DNA from: Secundilactobacillus folii
GTDB lineage: Bacteria; Bacillota; Bacilli; Lactobacillales; Lactobacillaceae
DNA: 64,000 bases
Assembly: GCF_009720675.1 (NCBI RefSeq)
Contig: NZ_WNJO01000002.1
Coordinates: 186,001 to 250,000, forward strand
Direction: 5' to 3'
A model generated the notes under the pieces. The model saw only the letters and a list, made by a program, of their open reading frames with translations, was not told where the DNA came from and made no database searches. This document shows, in pieces, positions 57,001 through 64,000 of the stretch (its first letter is position 1; every line of letters begins with the position of its first letter). Made by a program: the position numbers and the translations under genes.

Positions 57001-59018
57001 CGCAAGCTACGGCAACTGTTGCTGGCTATACCGCCAAATTAGCTGAGGTAGCCGCAAATTATCCAGATGCCACAACTTCGAAGCCAACTGACAGCACTGT
57101 TAATGTATACTACACTGCTGATCCGCAAACCCTGGCGGTGACCTATGTCGATGATACCGATGGTTCCATTGTTAAGACTGACAGTGTTAACGGTGAAACT
57201 GATGGCACTGGGACTTATACCGCAGTTGTGCCTGCTAAGTATGAATTAGCGAAGGGTCAAGCTGCTACTGTACCGTACACGTTAACTACTGGGACAAATG
57301 CCATCACGATTCATTTGACCCACCACTTTACGACGAGCACTGCTACGACAACTCGTACCATCAATTATCTGTTGAACGGGACGACAACAAAGTTGGCGGA
57401 TCCAACAGTTCAGACGGTTACCTGGGCTGTTAGAACTGATGATGTCAATGGCAATACTGTATACACGGCTCAGAATCCTTATGGACCGCAAAATGCAGCG
57501 GTTGTTCCTGGCTATACCGCAAAATTAGCTGAGGTAGCCGCAGAATATCCAGATGCCACAACTACGAAGCCAACTGACAGCAGTGTTGATGTTTACTACA
57601 CCGCTGATCCGCAAACTCTGCAGGTAACCTATGTGGATGATACGGATGGCTCAACCGTTAAGACTGATCACGTAAATGGTATTACAGACCAAACTGGCAG
57701 TTACAGTGTGACGGTTCCTGCCGGTTATCTGCTCGCAAATGGTCAAGCAAACACGTTGCCATATACTTTGACAGCTGGCAACAACTCACTCACCGTGCAC
57801 TTGACCCACCACATTACTGATTCAACGATGCAGACTACGCAAACGGTGGACTACCTGATTCAGGGCACCACAACGCCGCTGAAAGCACCAACTTCCCAGA
57901 CCATCACGTGGAACGTGGCCAAGGATGATGTCACTGGTATATCTACCTACACGCCGGAGACACAGTATGCCGCGACCAGCGCACCTGCATTTGACGGGTA
58001 TATTCCTTCTACCTACGAAGTAACGGCTTCCACACTGACTGCCACGACGAGCAAGCCAAACAATAGCGTTGAGACGATCTTCTACGGGCCGGTGCAGGAG
58101 GGTCTGACTGTCAAATACATTGATGACCCAACCGGCAAGCTAGTGAAAACTGAACAGATGGGTGGTTCTAATGGTACGACATTAACAATCGATCCAGTGG
58201 CACCTGCTGGTTACGTATTGGCAAATGGCCAACCAACTGAGCTGACGTACACGCTGACACCTGGCGATAATGCGGTCACCGTGCACTTGAATCACCACAT
58301 TACTCATACCAATTGGGTTACAACTCGCACGATCCACTTTGTCGATCAAAATGGTAATCAAATAGCTGACCCAGTCACACAAACCTTAACCTGGAACGTT
58401 TCAACCGATGATATCACTGGCCGGACCGTTGCAATTCCTCAGGGTGGCTACGCAGAATATCCTGCCAAGGACATTAGTGGTTATACGGCCACCACTGCGG
58501 GTATTCCAGCTGATGACTTGTATCCAGTTATGGGTGACGATGTGCACAGTTCTAATGTTTACATTGTTTACACAGTTAATCCAACGACGCCGGTTACACC
58601 ACTAACTAATGGTGGTGAAGGCACCGATGGTCAGCCAGACGTCAATCAACCTGGTGGTGGCACTGATGAGACTCAGCAACCAGGAGAGGGTGAGGATCAA
58701 AATGATGATCAGCACCCACAATCTGGTCAGAACAATGATCAAAATGGGGCTCCAGGTCTGCAATCCGGTCAAGAAAATGCAACTGGTGAAGAATCAGGCG
58801 CTGAGATGGCTTCTGCTGAGAACAGTGGGGCAAAAGCCCGCGTTAAAGCTGATATGAGTCAGAGTGCTTCCCGTCAGTCTCAAGCCGCTGCAAGTAAGGG
58901 CGAAAAGTTACCTCAAACCAATGAACATGAGAATCACTCATCGCTTATTGGTCTGGCATTACTAAGCGTCATGAGCTTGCTTGGACTTGCTAAGCGTAAG
59001 AAGCATGAAGAGTCATAA
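51072..59018 (+). CDS. Giant LPxTG-type surface adhesin with MucBP/Muc_B2-like repeats
   Basis: 2648-aa cell-wall protein. N terminus: KxYKxGKxW signal peptide (motif KAYKVGKKW at 20-28, hydrophobic to about 50, cleavage after FA at 52). Residues about 55-235 are Ser/Thr/Gln-rich. Residues 236-1190 form several beta-type domains. From about 1195 come repeated YVDD...VNG / RTINYLLNG units of MucBP_2 and Muc_B2 type: five 162-residue units from about 1370, then two or three diverged ones. Residues 2515-2600 are Gly/Gln/Asn-rich; the sorting signal LPQTN starts at 2613, followed by a hydrophobic stretch and KRKKHEES. Probably binds mucus or plant polysaccharide; sortase A anchors it. Confidence 0.95.
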   Translation: MVGKNNQQKLIDSNVREHYKAYKVGKKWVFASIASLSLSAALFLAGGTTAFAQDNTVNTGTNDTTESTPNSKLSGSSVKLSSAADSSQTDSAAHANTNSQGADQSGTAENKGTGNTQANQNLTSAAAKSTAAAQSTPTASVFDSADTDSQQQTVQPGKQSGTADQQTAQSDPQSGASNQQTVQTDTQTKGTSQDANTKTLVEPTASELQTAKNQSAQVYTQTLKPQTVIAVGDSDTEASLTLSSPGVGYGTTNPNDQLVATFKVTAQPGDKYVITLPAATQVFSYKSVDPLAAAVGTTVVDTPKNGPVTITDTFNVATVTTQLIKIGLNDNYLAQWQAMDNVGKTVTETITWSANGGDPVPVTFTQTIKPTVNLTGVTQLFPDAGSVPELLPNTNYVFSLAVNEANGVKDGGSTTSLVNLDDNYGGTTVTIPVPAGFKLDETNTAKINSFSAGHPDKTTITQPGGAGTDLIINVPVGSGTENWRNEGPYKIIGSFDITQPATDTDYTADGGPAFSQIINSDGDKLTATAAPWKVTILGVNSGGSAIGAGKATVSAHASEAQLLLDNDPTDDPTYLSSFGFMMNAIQDTSDATITIKIPDGLDATGIQTPTSDVNPKVYLPGTTSYSYVLTLADGSTETGTVNAGDKVVPTKSSSIRTLVLTPNQLAPGANTETAVGYDVTKPVTGPYQNLIVYGNLAQTYDNGDPVKYGDTLTSSIALSTSKSDAAADTVSATIVQTVVEDSSYGIGYAKQSSTTPGEEGGNFYVQGGNYGQVSKKIFEPIFYFVLPTAVAVDGTPTALPGAKISEFKSNDGHTVVKIDYTGTGITVNTDDASKNGNINVVNNPDALPGSYPYLMYIVSPTTKLTNKTRVENTSYTEGNQNAFLMQNGSGNWQIVTASSFFNTSLAQGNTDPDPVAAGKSDDQGSSTLTFYDNILYLALEANAKDSQASIAINLPTIGDAKGSQYTFNLDGPITVPTNYTDVSGTGTAINPTVLYSTKPQTMLGTETAPDLTGYVPASEVKDWSTIRSVIVQIKDIKANSSTGRIALTGTTAEPFATQAGKTGSLQTAFYGDGAKVSLGGSQDASIKIIGDSTIQARYHYVDQNGKDQYVALDDLKQKLNDNVDVFKNDYPTKVTDFSAADQALIPAGYSLVQDSAGNVDPKIIDGTGDGSAIFGTVAQYFYDGDFVQYELESNISATVNYVDDDNGGAVVGSGVELNGAANATSTWNLGKVPAGYVLVDNQPNVSVNSDTKDVTGTYTFTTDPKQTINVHLTHHVSHGTVQTTRTINYLLNGSTTQVADPTIQTITWNSSTDDITGATVYTAQNPFGPQNTAVVPGYSAKLAEVAAEYPDATTTKPTDSSVDVYYTADPQTLKVTYVDDSDGSTVKTDSVNGETNGTGTYTAVVPAKYELAKGQSSTVPYTLTTGINAITIHLTHHFTTSAATTTRTINYLLNGTTTQLADPTVQTITWAVRTDDVNGNTVYTAQDPYGPQATATVAGYTAKLAEVAANYPDATTSKPTDSTVNVYYTADPQTLAVTYVDDTDGSTVKTDSVNGETDGTGTYTAVVPAKYELAKGQAATVPYTLTTGTNAITIHLTHHFTTSTATTTRTINYLLNGTTTQLADPTVQTITWAVRTDDVNGNTVYTAQDPYGPQATATVAGYTAKLAEVAANYPDATTSKPTDSTVNVYYTADPQTLAVTYVDDTDGSTVKTDSVNGETDGTGTYTAVVPAKYELAKGQAATVPYTLTTGTNAITIHLTHHFTTSTATTTRTINYLLNGTTTQLADPTVQTITWAVRTDDVNGNTVYTAQDPYGPQATATVAGYTAKLAEVAANYPDATTSKPTDSTVNVYYTADPQTLAVTYVDDTDGSTVKTDSVNGETDGTGTYTAVVPAKYELAKGQAATVPYTLTTGTNAITIHLTHHFTTSTATTTRTINYLLNGTTTQLADPTVQTVTWAVRTDEVNGNTVYTAQNPYGPQATATVAGYTAKLAEVAANYPDATTSKPTDSTVNVYYTADPQTLAVTYVDDTDGSIVKTDSVNGETDGTGTYTAVVPAKYELAKGQAATVPYTLTTGTNAITIHLTHHFTTSTATTTRTINYLLNGTTTKLADPTVQTVTWAVRTDDVNGNTVYTAQNPYGPQNAAVVPGYTAKLAEVAAEYPDATTTKPTDSSVDVYYTADPQTLQVTYVDDTDGSTVKTDHVNGITDQTGSYSVTVPAGYLLANGQANTLPYTLTAGNNSLTVHLTHHITDSTMQTTQTVDYLIQGTTTPLKAPTSQTITWNVAKDDVTGISTYTPETQYAATSAPAFDGYIPSTYEVTASTLTATTSKPNNSVETIFYGPVQEGLTVKYIDDPTGKLVKTEQMGGSNGTTLTIDPVAPAGYVLANGQPTELTYTLTPGDNAVTVHLNHHITHTNWVTTRTIHFVDQNGNQIADPVTQTLTWNVSTDDITGRTVAIPQGGYAEYPAKDISGYTATTAGIPADDLYPVMGDDVHSSNVYIVYTVNPTTPVTPLTNGGEGTDGQPDVNQPGGGTDETQQPGEGEDQNDDQHPQSGQNNDQNGAPGLQSGQENATGEESGAEMASAENSGAKARVKADMSQSASRQSQAAASKGEKLPQTNEHENHSSLIGLALLSVMSLLGLAKRKKHEES
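55179..57608 (+). repeat. Five tandem 486-bp repeats inside the adhesin
   Basis: Units start at 55179, 55665, 56151, 56637 and 57123, each exactly 486 bp (162 codons). The second and third are identical by eye at every base, and identity extends into the neighbours; first and last differ more. Recent duplication or gene conversion. Confidence 0.95.
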
Positions 59019-59034
59019 TGTTACACGTGAAACA
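59019..59034. promoter_or_regulatory. parS site
   Basis: TGTTACACGTGAAACA is an exact match to the parS consensus TGTTNCACGTGAAACA bound by chromosomal ParB/Spo0J. Immediately after the adhesin stop codon. Confidence 0.8.
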
Positions 59035-59037
59035 AAG

Positions 59038-59120
59038 CGAGTGTGACAAAACTCGTAGCGAAAAAGGGGATTTCCACTTGGGAAATCTCCTTTTTTGACG
59101 CTATAAGGCCAGAATCTAAA
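59038..59120 (+). repeat. Intergenic hairpin repeat, copy E (terminator)
   Basis: Core AAAAAGGGGATTTCC / GGAAATCTCCTTTTTT (59061-59096). Preceded by GAGTGTGACAAAACTCG and followed by GACGCTATAAGG...GAATCTAAACTTTGG, as in copies C and D. It ends the adhesin transcript. Confidence 0.8.
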
Positions 59121-59183
59121 CTTTGGCATGCCGATGTTCATAATATTCTCAGCAATAAGGGATTGATTGTCCCAAGCGACGGG

Positions 59184-59669
59184 TTATAAATTCAGTTCGT
59201 ACAAGCGCGAATTTCGATTCGGATAGGCATAGGAGACGCCCAACTGTTCTGCCGTGATTTGCTTAAATCCTTGACGTTCGTAAAAGGTATGTGAGCGGTG
59301 CTCGCCCTCAGGAGTGTCCAATACAAGGCGTTTAAAGCCGTGAGAGGCTGCAAATCCCATCAGCACGTCAAAGAGCTGCTGACCCAAACGAACCGGTTGT
59401 CCGCGATATTTTGGATAGGTAAAGAATTTTTTTAGCACGGCGGTGGTTGGCTGTACGGGCAACAAGGCAATGCACCCCACGACCTGATCCCTTTCTAGAG
59501 CCAGCCAGAAATTACCGCCAGGTTGCTGGTAATAAGCCTCAATATTAAAAATATCATCCTGTTCCGCCATTTTGATACCAAGATGAGCTTCTTCATTTTG
59601 ACAGTAGTTGATTAAATCGACTAGTTGCGCCGTGTGATGGTAGTTTGGCTTAAATGGTTCAATCTGCAT
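59184..59669 (-). CDS. GNAT-family N-acetyltransferase
   Basis: 161-aa GNAT enzyme: VVGCIALLPVQP, then FFTYPKYRGQPVRLGQQL as the acetyl-CoA loop (usual RGxGxG altered to RGQPVRLG) and HTFYERQGFKQI. Substrate unknown. Start ATG 59669 follows GGGGG; in-frame codons further upstream overlap the LysR gene and lack a site. Divergent from the LysR gene, sharing 111 bases of control region. Confidence 0.86.
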   Translation of the reverse strand: MQIEPFKPNYHHTAQLVDLINYCQNEEAHLGIKMAEQDDIFNIEAYYQQPGGNFWLALERDQVVGCIALLPVQPTTAVLKKFFTYPKYRGQPVRLGQQLFDVLMGFAASHGFKRLVLDTPEGEHRSHTFYERQGFKQITAEQLGVSYAYPNRNSRLYELNL

Positions 59670-59780
59670 TTTAAAACCCCCGTTGTTTATTCTGATAAGA
59701 ATAGTGTATGCTGGGTAGGGATATAAGTAAAATTGATAGTTAAAATATCGGATATCACGATAATTGATAGTGAGGCTCAT

Positions 59781-60653
59781 ATGGAAATCAGACAACTTAA
59801 AACATTGCAAATGATTGATGAATTGCACAGTTTCTCTAAGGCAGCGAAACGCCTTGGCTACACCCAATCAACCGTTTCGATGCAAATTCAAAAACTGGAG
59901 TCAGAAGTTGGGGGCAAGTTACTTCAGTACGATGGTCACGATGTTACACTCACGGCTGCCGGGCAAGCCATGATGCCAATGGTTAACCGAACCTTACAAG
60001 ATTATGGTTCCTTAGAACGGTTTTCACAGACGACTGATCAGTTCGGTCAGTTGCGAATCGCGGCGCCTGAATCGTTAACAATTTCGTTAGTGACCCCAAT
60101 GCTGAAACGATTCCACAAGGTACAACCGAAAGTTGATATTCACCTTCAAAATGCCACCTGCCTGCATAATGAAGAAGCACTTATCCGCGGGGATGTCGAT
60201 GTCGCTTTCATGATGTGGCCTAGTCGCCCGAAACCGCAGTTAGTCGATAGGGACTTGGGCGAGCAAGAAATTGTGCTTGTGGTCTCTAAGACTGCCACGT
60301 TCAAACAGTTACTAGCGGATCCTAGTGCCACTTTCATCATCAACGAGCCAGACTGTTCTTACCGTAATCAGTTTGAAACCAGCTTGTGGCAACAGCACCA
60401 GCGGAGATTTCCGACTTGGATGCTACCAAGTATTGCGGCGATCAAAGCCGCGGTCATTAATGGACTGGGGTTTAGTTACTTACCAAAGTCAATGGTGATA
60501 GCAGAACTTGAGAGTGGTGAATTGACTGCGATTCCAACCGATATTGAAAATCACATTCACGCCCATTTGCTGACGCGAAGCGATTCAAAGGAGAATCGTT
60601 CTATTGCCAAGTTCACTTCATTATTTAATGCAGTCCAGCAAGAACCAAACTAA
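59781..60653 (+). CDS. LysR-family transcriptional regulator
   Basis: 290-aa LysR protein: HTH LHSFSKAAKRLGYTQSTVSMQ and effector domain with LRIAAPESLTISLVTPML. GTGAGG lies five bases before ATG 59781. Divergent from the GNAT gene, its likely target (classical LysR arrangement). Confidence 0.9.
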   Translation: MEIRQLKTLQMIDELHSFSKAAKRLGYTQSTVSMQIQKLESEVGGKLLQYDGHDVTLTAAGQAMMPMVNRTLQDYGSLERFSQTTDQFGQLRIAAPESLTISLVTPMLKRFHKVQPKVDIHLQNATCLHNEEALIRGDVDVAFMMWPSRPKPQLVDRDLGEQEIVLVVSKTATFKQLLADPSATFIINEPDCSYRNQFETSLWQQHQRRFPTWMLPSIAAIKAAVINGLGFSYLPKSMVIAELESGELTAIPTDIENHIHAHLLTRSDSKENRSIAKFTSLFNAVQQEPN

Positions 60654-60820
60654 TTTGAAATGAGTGGTCTTAACGCATCGGCCGATTTATAGAGTAGCGT
60701 GTTTTAATTTGGTGATGTCGATTAACGACGTAATAACCCGGTCGGCTATCACTTCAAATATTTTTGGACGGGAAAAGTGAAGATTTCAGACTAACATAAC
60801 AAAAAGATTAGAATTTAATG
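60654..60820. other. Intergenic stretch
   Basis: 167 bases after the LysR gene; no gene or clear terminator seen. Confidence 0.35.
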
Positions 60821-60849
60821 TTGACATTCTAATCGACTGTGGCTATGAT
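60821..60849 (+). promoter_or_regulatory. brnQ T-box promoter
   Basis: TTGACA, 17-base spacer, TATGAT: a near-consensus promoter directly before the T-box leader. Confidence 0.88.
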
Positions 60850-60855
60850 AGACCC

Positions 60856-61136
60856 AATGAAACAATTAAAACGCTATGAGAAAGTTAAGTAGCTGTTCAG
60901 CACCTGTAAGCGAGCTTCGGTTGGTGAGAGGAAGCCAGAGTTGAATAGTGAAGATCCCTTTCGAGCGACGTACCGAAGTTGAAGTAACGTACGTTGGGTA
61001 CTCCCATTATCGAGTTAGCGTATCGCCAATTGGCCGTACGTGAAGAGGCTATTTCAGTGATGAGATAGCAAGATAAGGTGGTACCGTGCATACGCACCCT
61101 TAGCTCACATGAATTGTGAGCTGAGGGTGCTTTTTT
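60856..61136 (+). ncRNA. T-box leader, probably isoleucine-specific, with terminator
   Basis: The T-box core AAGGTGGTACCGTGC is at 61075-61089, followed by the terminator GCACCCTTAGCTCAC / GTGAGCTGAGGGTGC with six T (61094-61136). Stem I contains GGTGAGAGGAAGCC and the specifier region GTGAAGATCCCTTTCGAG, where ATC (Ile) sits in the usual position after GAA. Uncharged tRNA-Ile binding would allow reading into brnQ. Specifier assignment is by analogy with other T-boxes. Confidence 0.9.
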
Positions 61137-61174
61137 GTTACATAGCGTCATATCAAATAAAGGTGGTGGTTTCC

Positions 61175-61291
61175 GTGGAGGATCAGATTAGTCATATTAG
61201 TCAAAACCAGATTCATATTCAAAATTTAAGCAATTATACACATATTACGGAGGTCTTCACATATGGAAGAAGTCAAAGATTTAAATCCTAA
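61175..61291 (+). CDS. Possible 38-aa frame overlapping the brnQ start
   Basis: GTG 61175 follows AAAGGTGGTGG by five bases; the peptide is Ile/Gln/His/Asn-rich and overlaps the first 29 bases of brnQ in another frame. Could couple translation of brnQ to the T-box transcript, or be chance. Confidence 0.35.
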   Translation: MEDQISHISQNQIHIQNLSNYTHITEVFTYGRSQRFKS

Positions 61292-62669
61292 ACCGTTAAC
61301 AGTCAGACAGTACCTAGTCGTGAGTTCGATGCTTTTTGGACTCTTCTTTGGAGCCGGAAACCTAATTTTCCCGATTCACCTGGGACAGCTTGCCGGTGCT
61401 CACTGGGTCATGGCAACGGTTGGTTTTCTAGTTACTGCGGTGCTGCTGCCAATGTTATCCGTGCTCGCCGTTGCCGTCACCCGTTCAAAGGGGGTCTATG
61501 ACATTGGCCGGCCACTTGGTCCAACGTTCGCACTGGTCTTCATGGTTTTGATTCACGCAACAATTGGGCCACTTTTTGGGACACCGCGGACCGCTTCAAT
61601 TCCATTTTCAGTTGGTGTTCAGCCATTATTACCAGCTAATATGGCCCACGTTGGTCTACTGGTATTTTCAGCCGTCTTCTTTGGGGTAGCTTTCCTCATT
61701 GCTTATCGGCAATCAAACATCATGACAACTATTGGTAAGGTTTTGAATCCGTTATTCTTGCTGATGCTATTCTTCGTCTTCGTTTTAGGCTTCTCACACC
61801 CAATGGGTCATGCATCGCAACAGGCCGTTACATCTGCCTACGTTCACGCGGACTTCTTCAACGGCTTTTTGCAAGGCTATAACACGATGGATGCCTTAGC
61901 TGGTTTGGCATTTGGTGTAACCGTTGTTACTGCCGTTTCTCAATTAGGTAAAACCTCCGCTAAGAGCAACGCTAAAGTGACTGCCCGTGCTGGTGTCATG
62001 GCAACGGGGATGATCGGTGTGATCTACGTTGGTTTGATTTTCCTTGGTGCAACAACTTTAGGTCGCTACAAAGTTTCTGCTGATGGTGGTGTAGCCTTCA
62101 ATCAACTGGTTGGCTACTACATGGGGACGTTTGGCCACGCACTGCTGGCAACGCTGCTCACAGTAACTTGCTTGACCACTGCAGTTGGTTTGATTGCTGC
62201 ATTCGCACAAGACTTTCACAAGCATTTCAGCCGTGTCAGTTATCGTCAGTGGTTAGGTTTCATGAGTGTAGCTTCCTTCTTGACCGCTAACTTCGGTTTG
62301 GATACGATCATTGCTTGGTCAACACCAATGTTGATGTTCCTGTACCCATTCGCTATGGTTCTTATCCTGCTGTCAGTCTTCTCACCACTGTTCAAGCGTG
62401 ATAGTGTCGTTTATGCATTCGTCGTTGTCTTCACGGCGATCCCAGCATTCTTCGATATGATTGCGGCATTTCCGGCAGTTGTTAGCCAAAGTGCATTTGG
62501 GAAAGCTATGGGTGCTGTTCAACAAGCCGTCTTGCCATTCGCAAATTTAGGTATGGACTGGGTTGTACCAGCTCTGATTGGGTTGGTATTAGGTCTTGGT
62601 TTTCACTTCCTTCGCCCAGTATTTGCCAGTCACAGAGTCGCTTCACGTCAACAAGTTAATAACCGTTAA
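61263..62669 (+). CDS. brnQ: Branched-chain amino acid:cation symporter BrnQ
   Basis: 468-aa LIVCS-family uptake carrier with 12 predicted membrane segments; FFGAGNLIFPIHLGQLAG near the N terminus and NTMDALAGLAFG in the middle are BrnQ signatures. Imports Leu, Ile and Val with Na+ or H+. ACGGAGGT lies nine bases before ATG. The Ile-type T-box ensures uptake when Ile-tRNA is uncharged; terminator at 62692. Confidence 0.95.
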   Translation: MEEVKDLNPKPLTVRQYLVVSSMLFGLFFGAGNLIFPIHLGQLAGAHWVMATVGFLVTAVLLPMLSVLAVAVTRSKGVYDIGRPLGPTFALVFMVLIHATIGPLFGTPRTASIPFSVGVQPLLPANMAHVGLLVFSAVFFGVAFLIAYRQSNIMTTIGKVLNPLFLLMLFFVFVLGFSHPMGHASQQAVTSAYVHADFFNGFLQGYNTMDALAGLAFGVTVVTAVSQLGKTSAKSNAKVTARAGVMATGMIGVIYVGLIFLGATTLGRYKVSADGGVAFNQLVGYYMGTFGHALLATLLTVTCLTTAVGLIAAFAQDFHKHFSRVSYRQWLGFMSVASFLTANFGLDTIIAWSTPMLMFLYPFAMVLILLSVFSPLFKRDSVVYAFVVVFTAIPAFFDMIAAFPAVVSQSAFGKAMGAVQQAVLPFANLGMDWVVPALIGLVLGLGFHFLRPVFASHRVASRQQVNNR

Positions 62670-62691
62670 TCAGGGTTTAAATACAGTTTAG

Positions 62692-62730
62692 AAATGACCT
62701 GCAACAGGGGGAGTGTTGCAGGTCATTTTT
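62692..62730 (+). terminator. Terminator after brnQ
   Basis: AAATGACCTGCAAC / GTTGCAGGTCATTTTT with 9-base loop. Confidence 0.92.
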
Positions 62731-63524
62731 CTGTTAAAGGGAATAAATTGGATTTGAAAGCATTCGTAAAATGGTACAGATATAGGTTAGTGTGGATAGA
62801 ATTTCTGAAAATTATTGTTTTAGTTTAATGAATATTCAATTTTTACTAATGAATACTATAATCGCATATGATACATATAGTTCCTATTTTCTAAATATTA
62901 TTTGCCTACAAATAGCTATTTAGTTAATGTAATAAGGACTATGTAATTATTATTATAAAATATGTCTTACTTACATTTATTCAAAAGGTGCTATAATTAT
63001 GTTGTAAGCGCTTTAATAAAACTGCTGCTTACAGCTCCTATAGAAATCTCTTCATTGATCCCACTACAATCAAAACACCTTACGTGCAAGAGCCATCATG
63101 CTGTATCTAAACTTCCTTTCGTATCACAAACTTGCGAGCGCGCGATATTTTCAACTACAACTCTGATTGGGTGAGTGAGGCGAAGGGATTTTTTTGTGGT
63201 TTCTACTGGCGCTTTGCCTTAACTGTGAATGGTTGAACTAATAACTGGTGAAGACGAAATCGGGTGAGTACAGGGTAAATAAAAGCAATCAGATTATTCG
63301 ATTAACCAAATTATCGACTCGGTGTTTTCCCGATATCAGTGGCGCTTCCAGTTTTTCTGACGTGGCCTATAATTAAAGTTGCGAATTTTTGATGACAAGT
63401 AAGGTAGGATGACCAGTCAGCTCGGCAAACGTACCTTTTACAAGCACTATTTGGGTGAATTGGTACCCCAAAGGATTTTTAAATGATGCCATATTGAATT
63501 CATTAAAGAAAACAGAAACTCAAT
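62731..63524. other. Non-coding, AT-rich stretch
   Basis: About 800 bases without a supportable gene. Base composition shifts to more AT than elsewhere; only short frames without ribosome sites occur. It adjoins a decayed gene and may be relic sequence. Confidence 0.4.
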
Positions 63525-63991
63525 ATGATGGCATATCCAGAACTAACTTTTAAAATGAACGGTGAAACAGTTGAATGGGAAGAAGTTGCCCTTTTGAAAG
63601 CTTATCGACCGCCCATGCATTGGGTGAAATTGCAGAGTTGGGTGCAAAGTTACAACTTGATGGCCCAGAGATGTAGACGTTGAACAACTGCATTTACTAT
63701 CTAACAATGACCTTCTTCAAACAGACCAGCAAAGGCGGCACCAAACGCTGCCGTAGTGATCGCAGGTAAAGGCTTCTTGATGTCGGATGGTACAGCTAGG
63801 AATATGGCAGCAATGCATGAGTTCATTCCTACCATTAGTAGTCTAACGGCTAAGTTAAGTTTGTATACGCCAAAGAGCATACCGGAAGAATTGCTGATTA
63901 GCGATCGAATTCACTTTGCCATTGATTTGGCTCAGTGATTAAGGAGATGTTGGATAAAAGACGTGCGATGGATGGGTTAAATAAGTATTGA
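63525..63991 (+). pseudogene. Decayed gene of unknown function with several frameshifts
   Basis: Reading through shifts gives one continuous protein-like sequence of about 150 aa: MAYPELTFKMNGETVEWEE, then HALGEIAELGAKLQLDGPE, DVDVEQLHLLSNNDLLQTDQ, AKAAPNAAVVIAGKGFLMSD...HFAIDLAQ, and VIKEMLDKRRAMDGLNKY with TGA at 63989. At least four frame changes separate them, all on the plus strand and in order. Not recognised; a phage-type origin is possible but unproven. Sequencing error is less likely because neighbours are clean. Confidence 0.6.
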
Positions 63992-64000
63992 GGAAAACGT

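Noticed and set aside
55338-57491. Repeated antisense frames of 69-110 codons inside the adhesin
   Set aside because: They exist only because the 486-bp unit repeats; no start signals, coding bias follows the plus strand.
55179-57608. CRISPR-like regular spacing
   Set aside because: Units are 486 bp, coding and contiguous without spacers; it is a protein repeat.
62962-63174. 70-codon frame after brnQ
   Set aside because: No ribosome site and composition of random AT-rich sequence.

Overview
The window looks like chromosome from a Lactobacillaceae bacterium, probably one of the heterofermentative genera. Evidence: low-to-moderate GC, strong AGGAGG-type ribosome binding sites, frequent TTG/GTG starts, T-box, TPP and leader-peptide attenuation, a KxYKxGKxW signal peptide with an LPQTN cell-wall anchor on a MucBP-type giant adhesin, a C69 dipeptidase, YitT, MntH and cyclopropane synthase. 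The exact genus is an inference. No tRNA, rRNA, CRISPR array, transposase or intact prophage was seen.

Layout. (a) 1-17.2 kb is rich in metal and cation homeostasis. It holds a CadA/ZntA-type P1B ATPase (cut by the window edge) divergent from an SmtB/CzrA-like ArsR repressor; a copper operon (two small cupredoxin proteins plus a CopA ATPase lacking its own metal-binding domain) behind a promoter with two CopY boxes; an NhaC antiporter; dipeptidase; an MDR reductase; YitT; a 76-aa protein with an MntR-like box; an L,D-transpeptidase; a P2-type ATPase divergent from mntH, which also carries an MntR-like box; and a universal stress protein. (b) 17.6-23.8 kb has redox and stress genes: NmrA-type reductase with Rrf2, YjbR, a small (p)ppGpp synthetase, HxlR, LysR with an SDR-cupin-carboxymuconolactone decarboxylase operon, and a broken SDR relic. 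(c) 24-30.5 kb has a Na/K-type P-type ATPase with a TVP38 protein, cyclopropane fatty acid synthase and an OYE reductase. (d) 30.7-33.4 kb has a zinc-independent S14 with a 39-aa partner behind a Zur-like box, and a TPP riboswitch controlling HMP (CytX) and ThiW transporters. (e) 33.5-39.4 kb has ApbE, an apparently orphan branched-chain amino acid leader/attenuator, GNAT, glutamate dehydrogenase and two envelope proteins. (f) 39.7-45 kb is a fumC-fumarate reductase-dicarboxylate transporter operon with a LysR gene; ApbE nearby could flavinylate, but the reductase seen here is a soluble-type flavoprotein. (g) 45.2-46 kb is an AbrB-like/Doc-like module. (h) 46.1-50.6 kb is leuABCD with its own leucine attenuator. 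(i) 51-59 kb is one 2648-aa adhesin. (j) 59-62.7 kb has GNAT, LysR and an Ile-type T-box controlling brnQ. (k) The last 1.3 kb is mostly decayed sequence.

The region is unusually readable at the regulatory level: CopY, MntR-like, Zur-like and ArsR-like operators, TPP, T-box, a working leu attenuator and a stranded ilv/leu-like one. Three 16-bp sites match or nearly match the chromosomal parS consensus, suggesting the window lies in the origin-proximal half of the chromosome. A family of at least six intergenic hairpins shares a TTCC/GGAA tip but has different, internally compensated outer stems.
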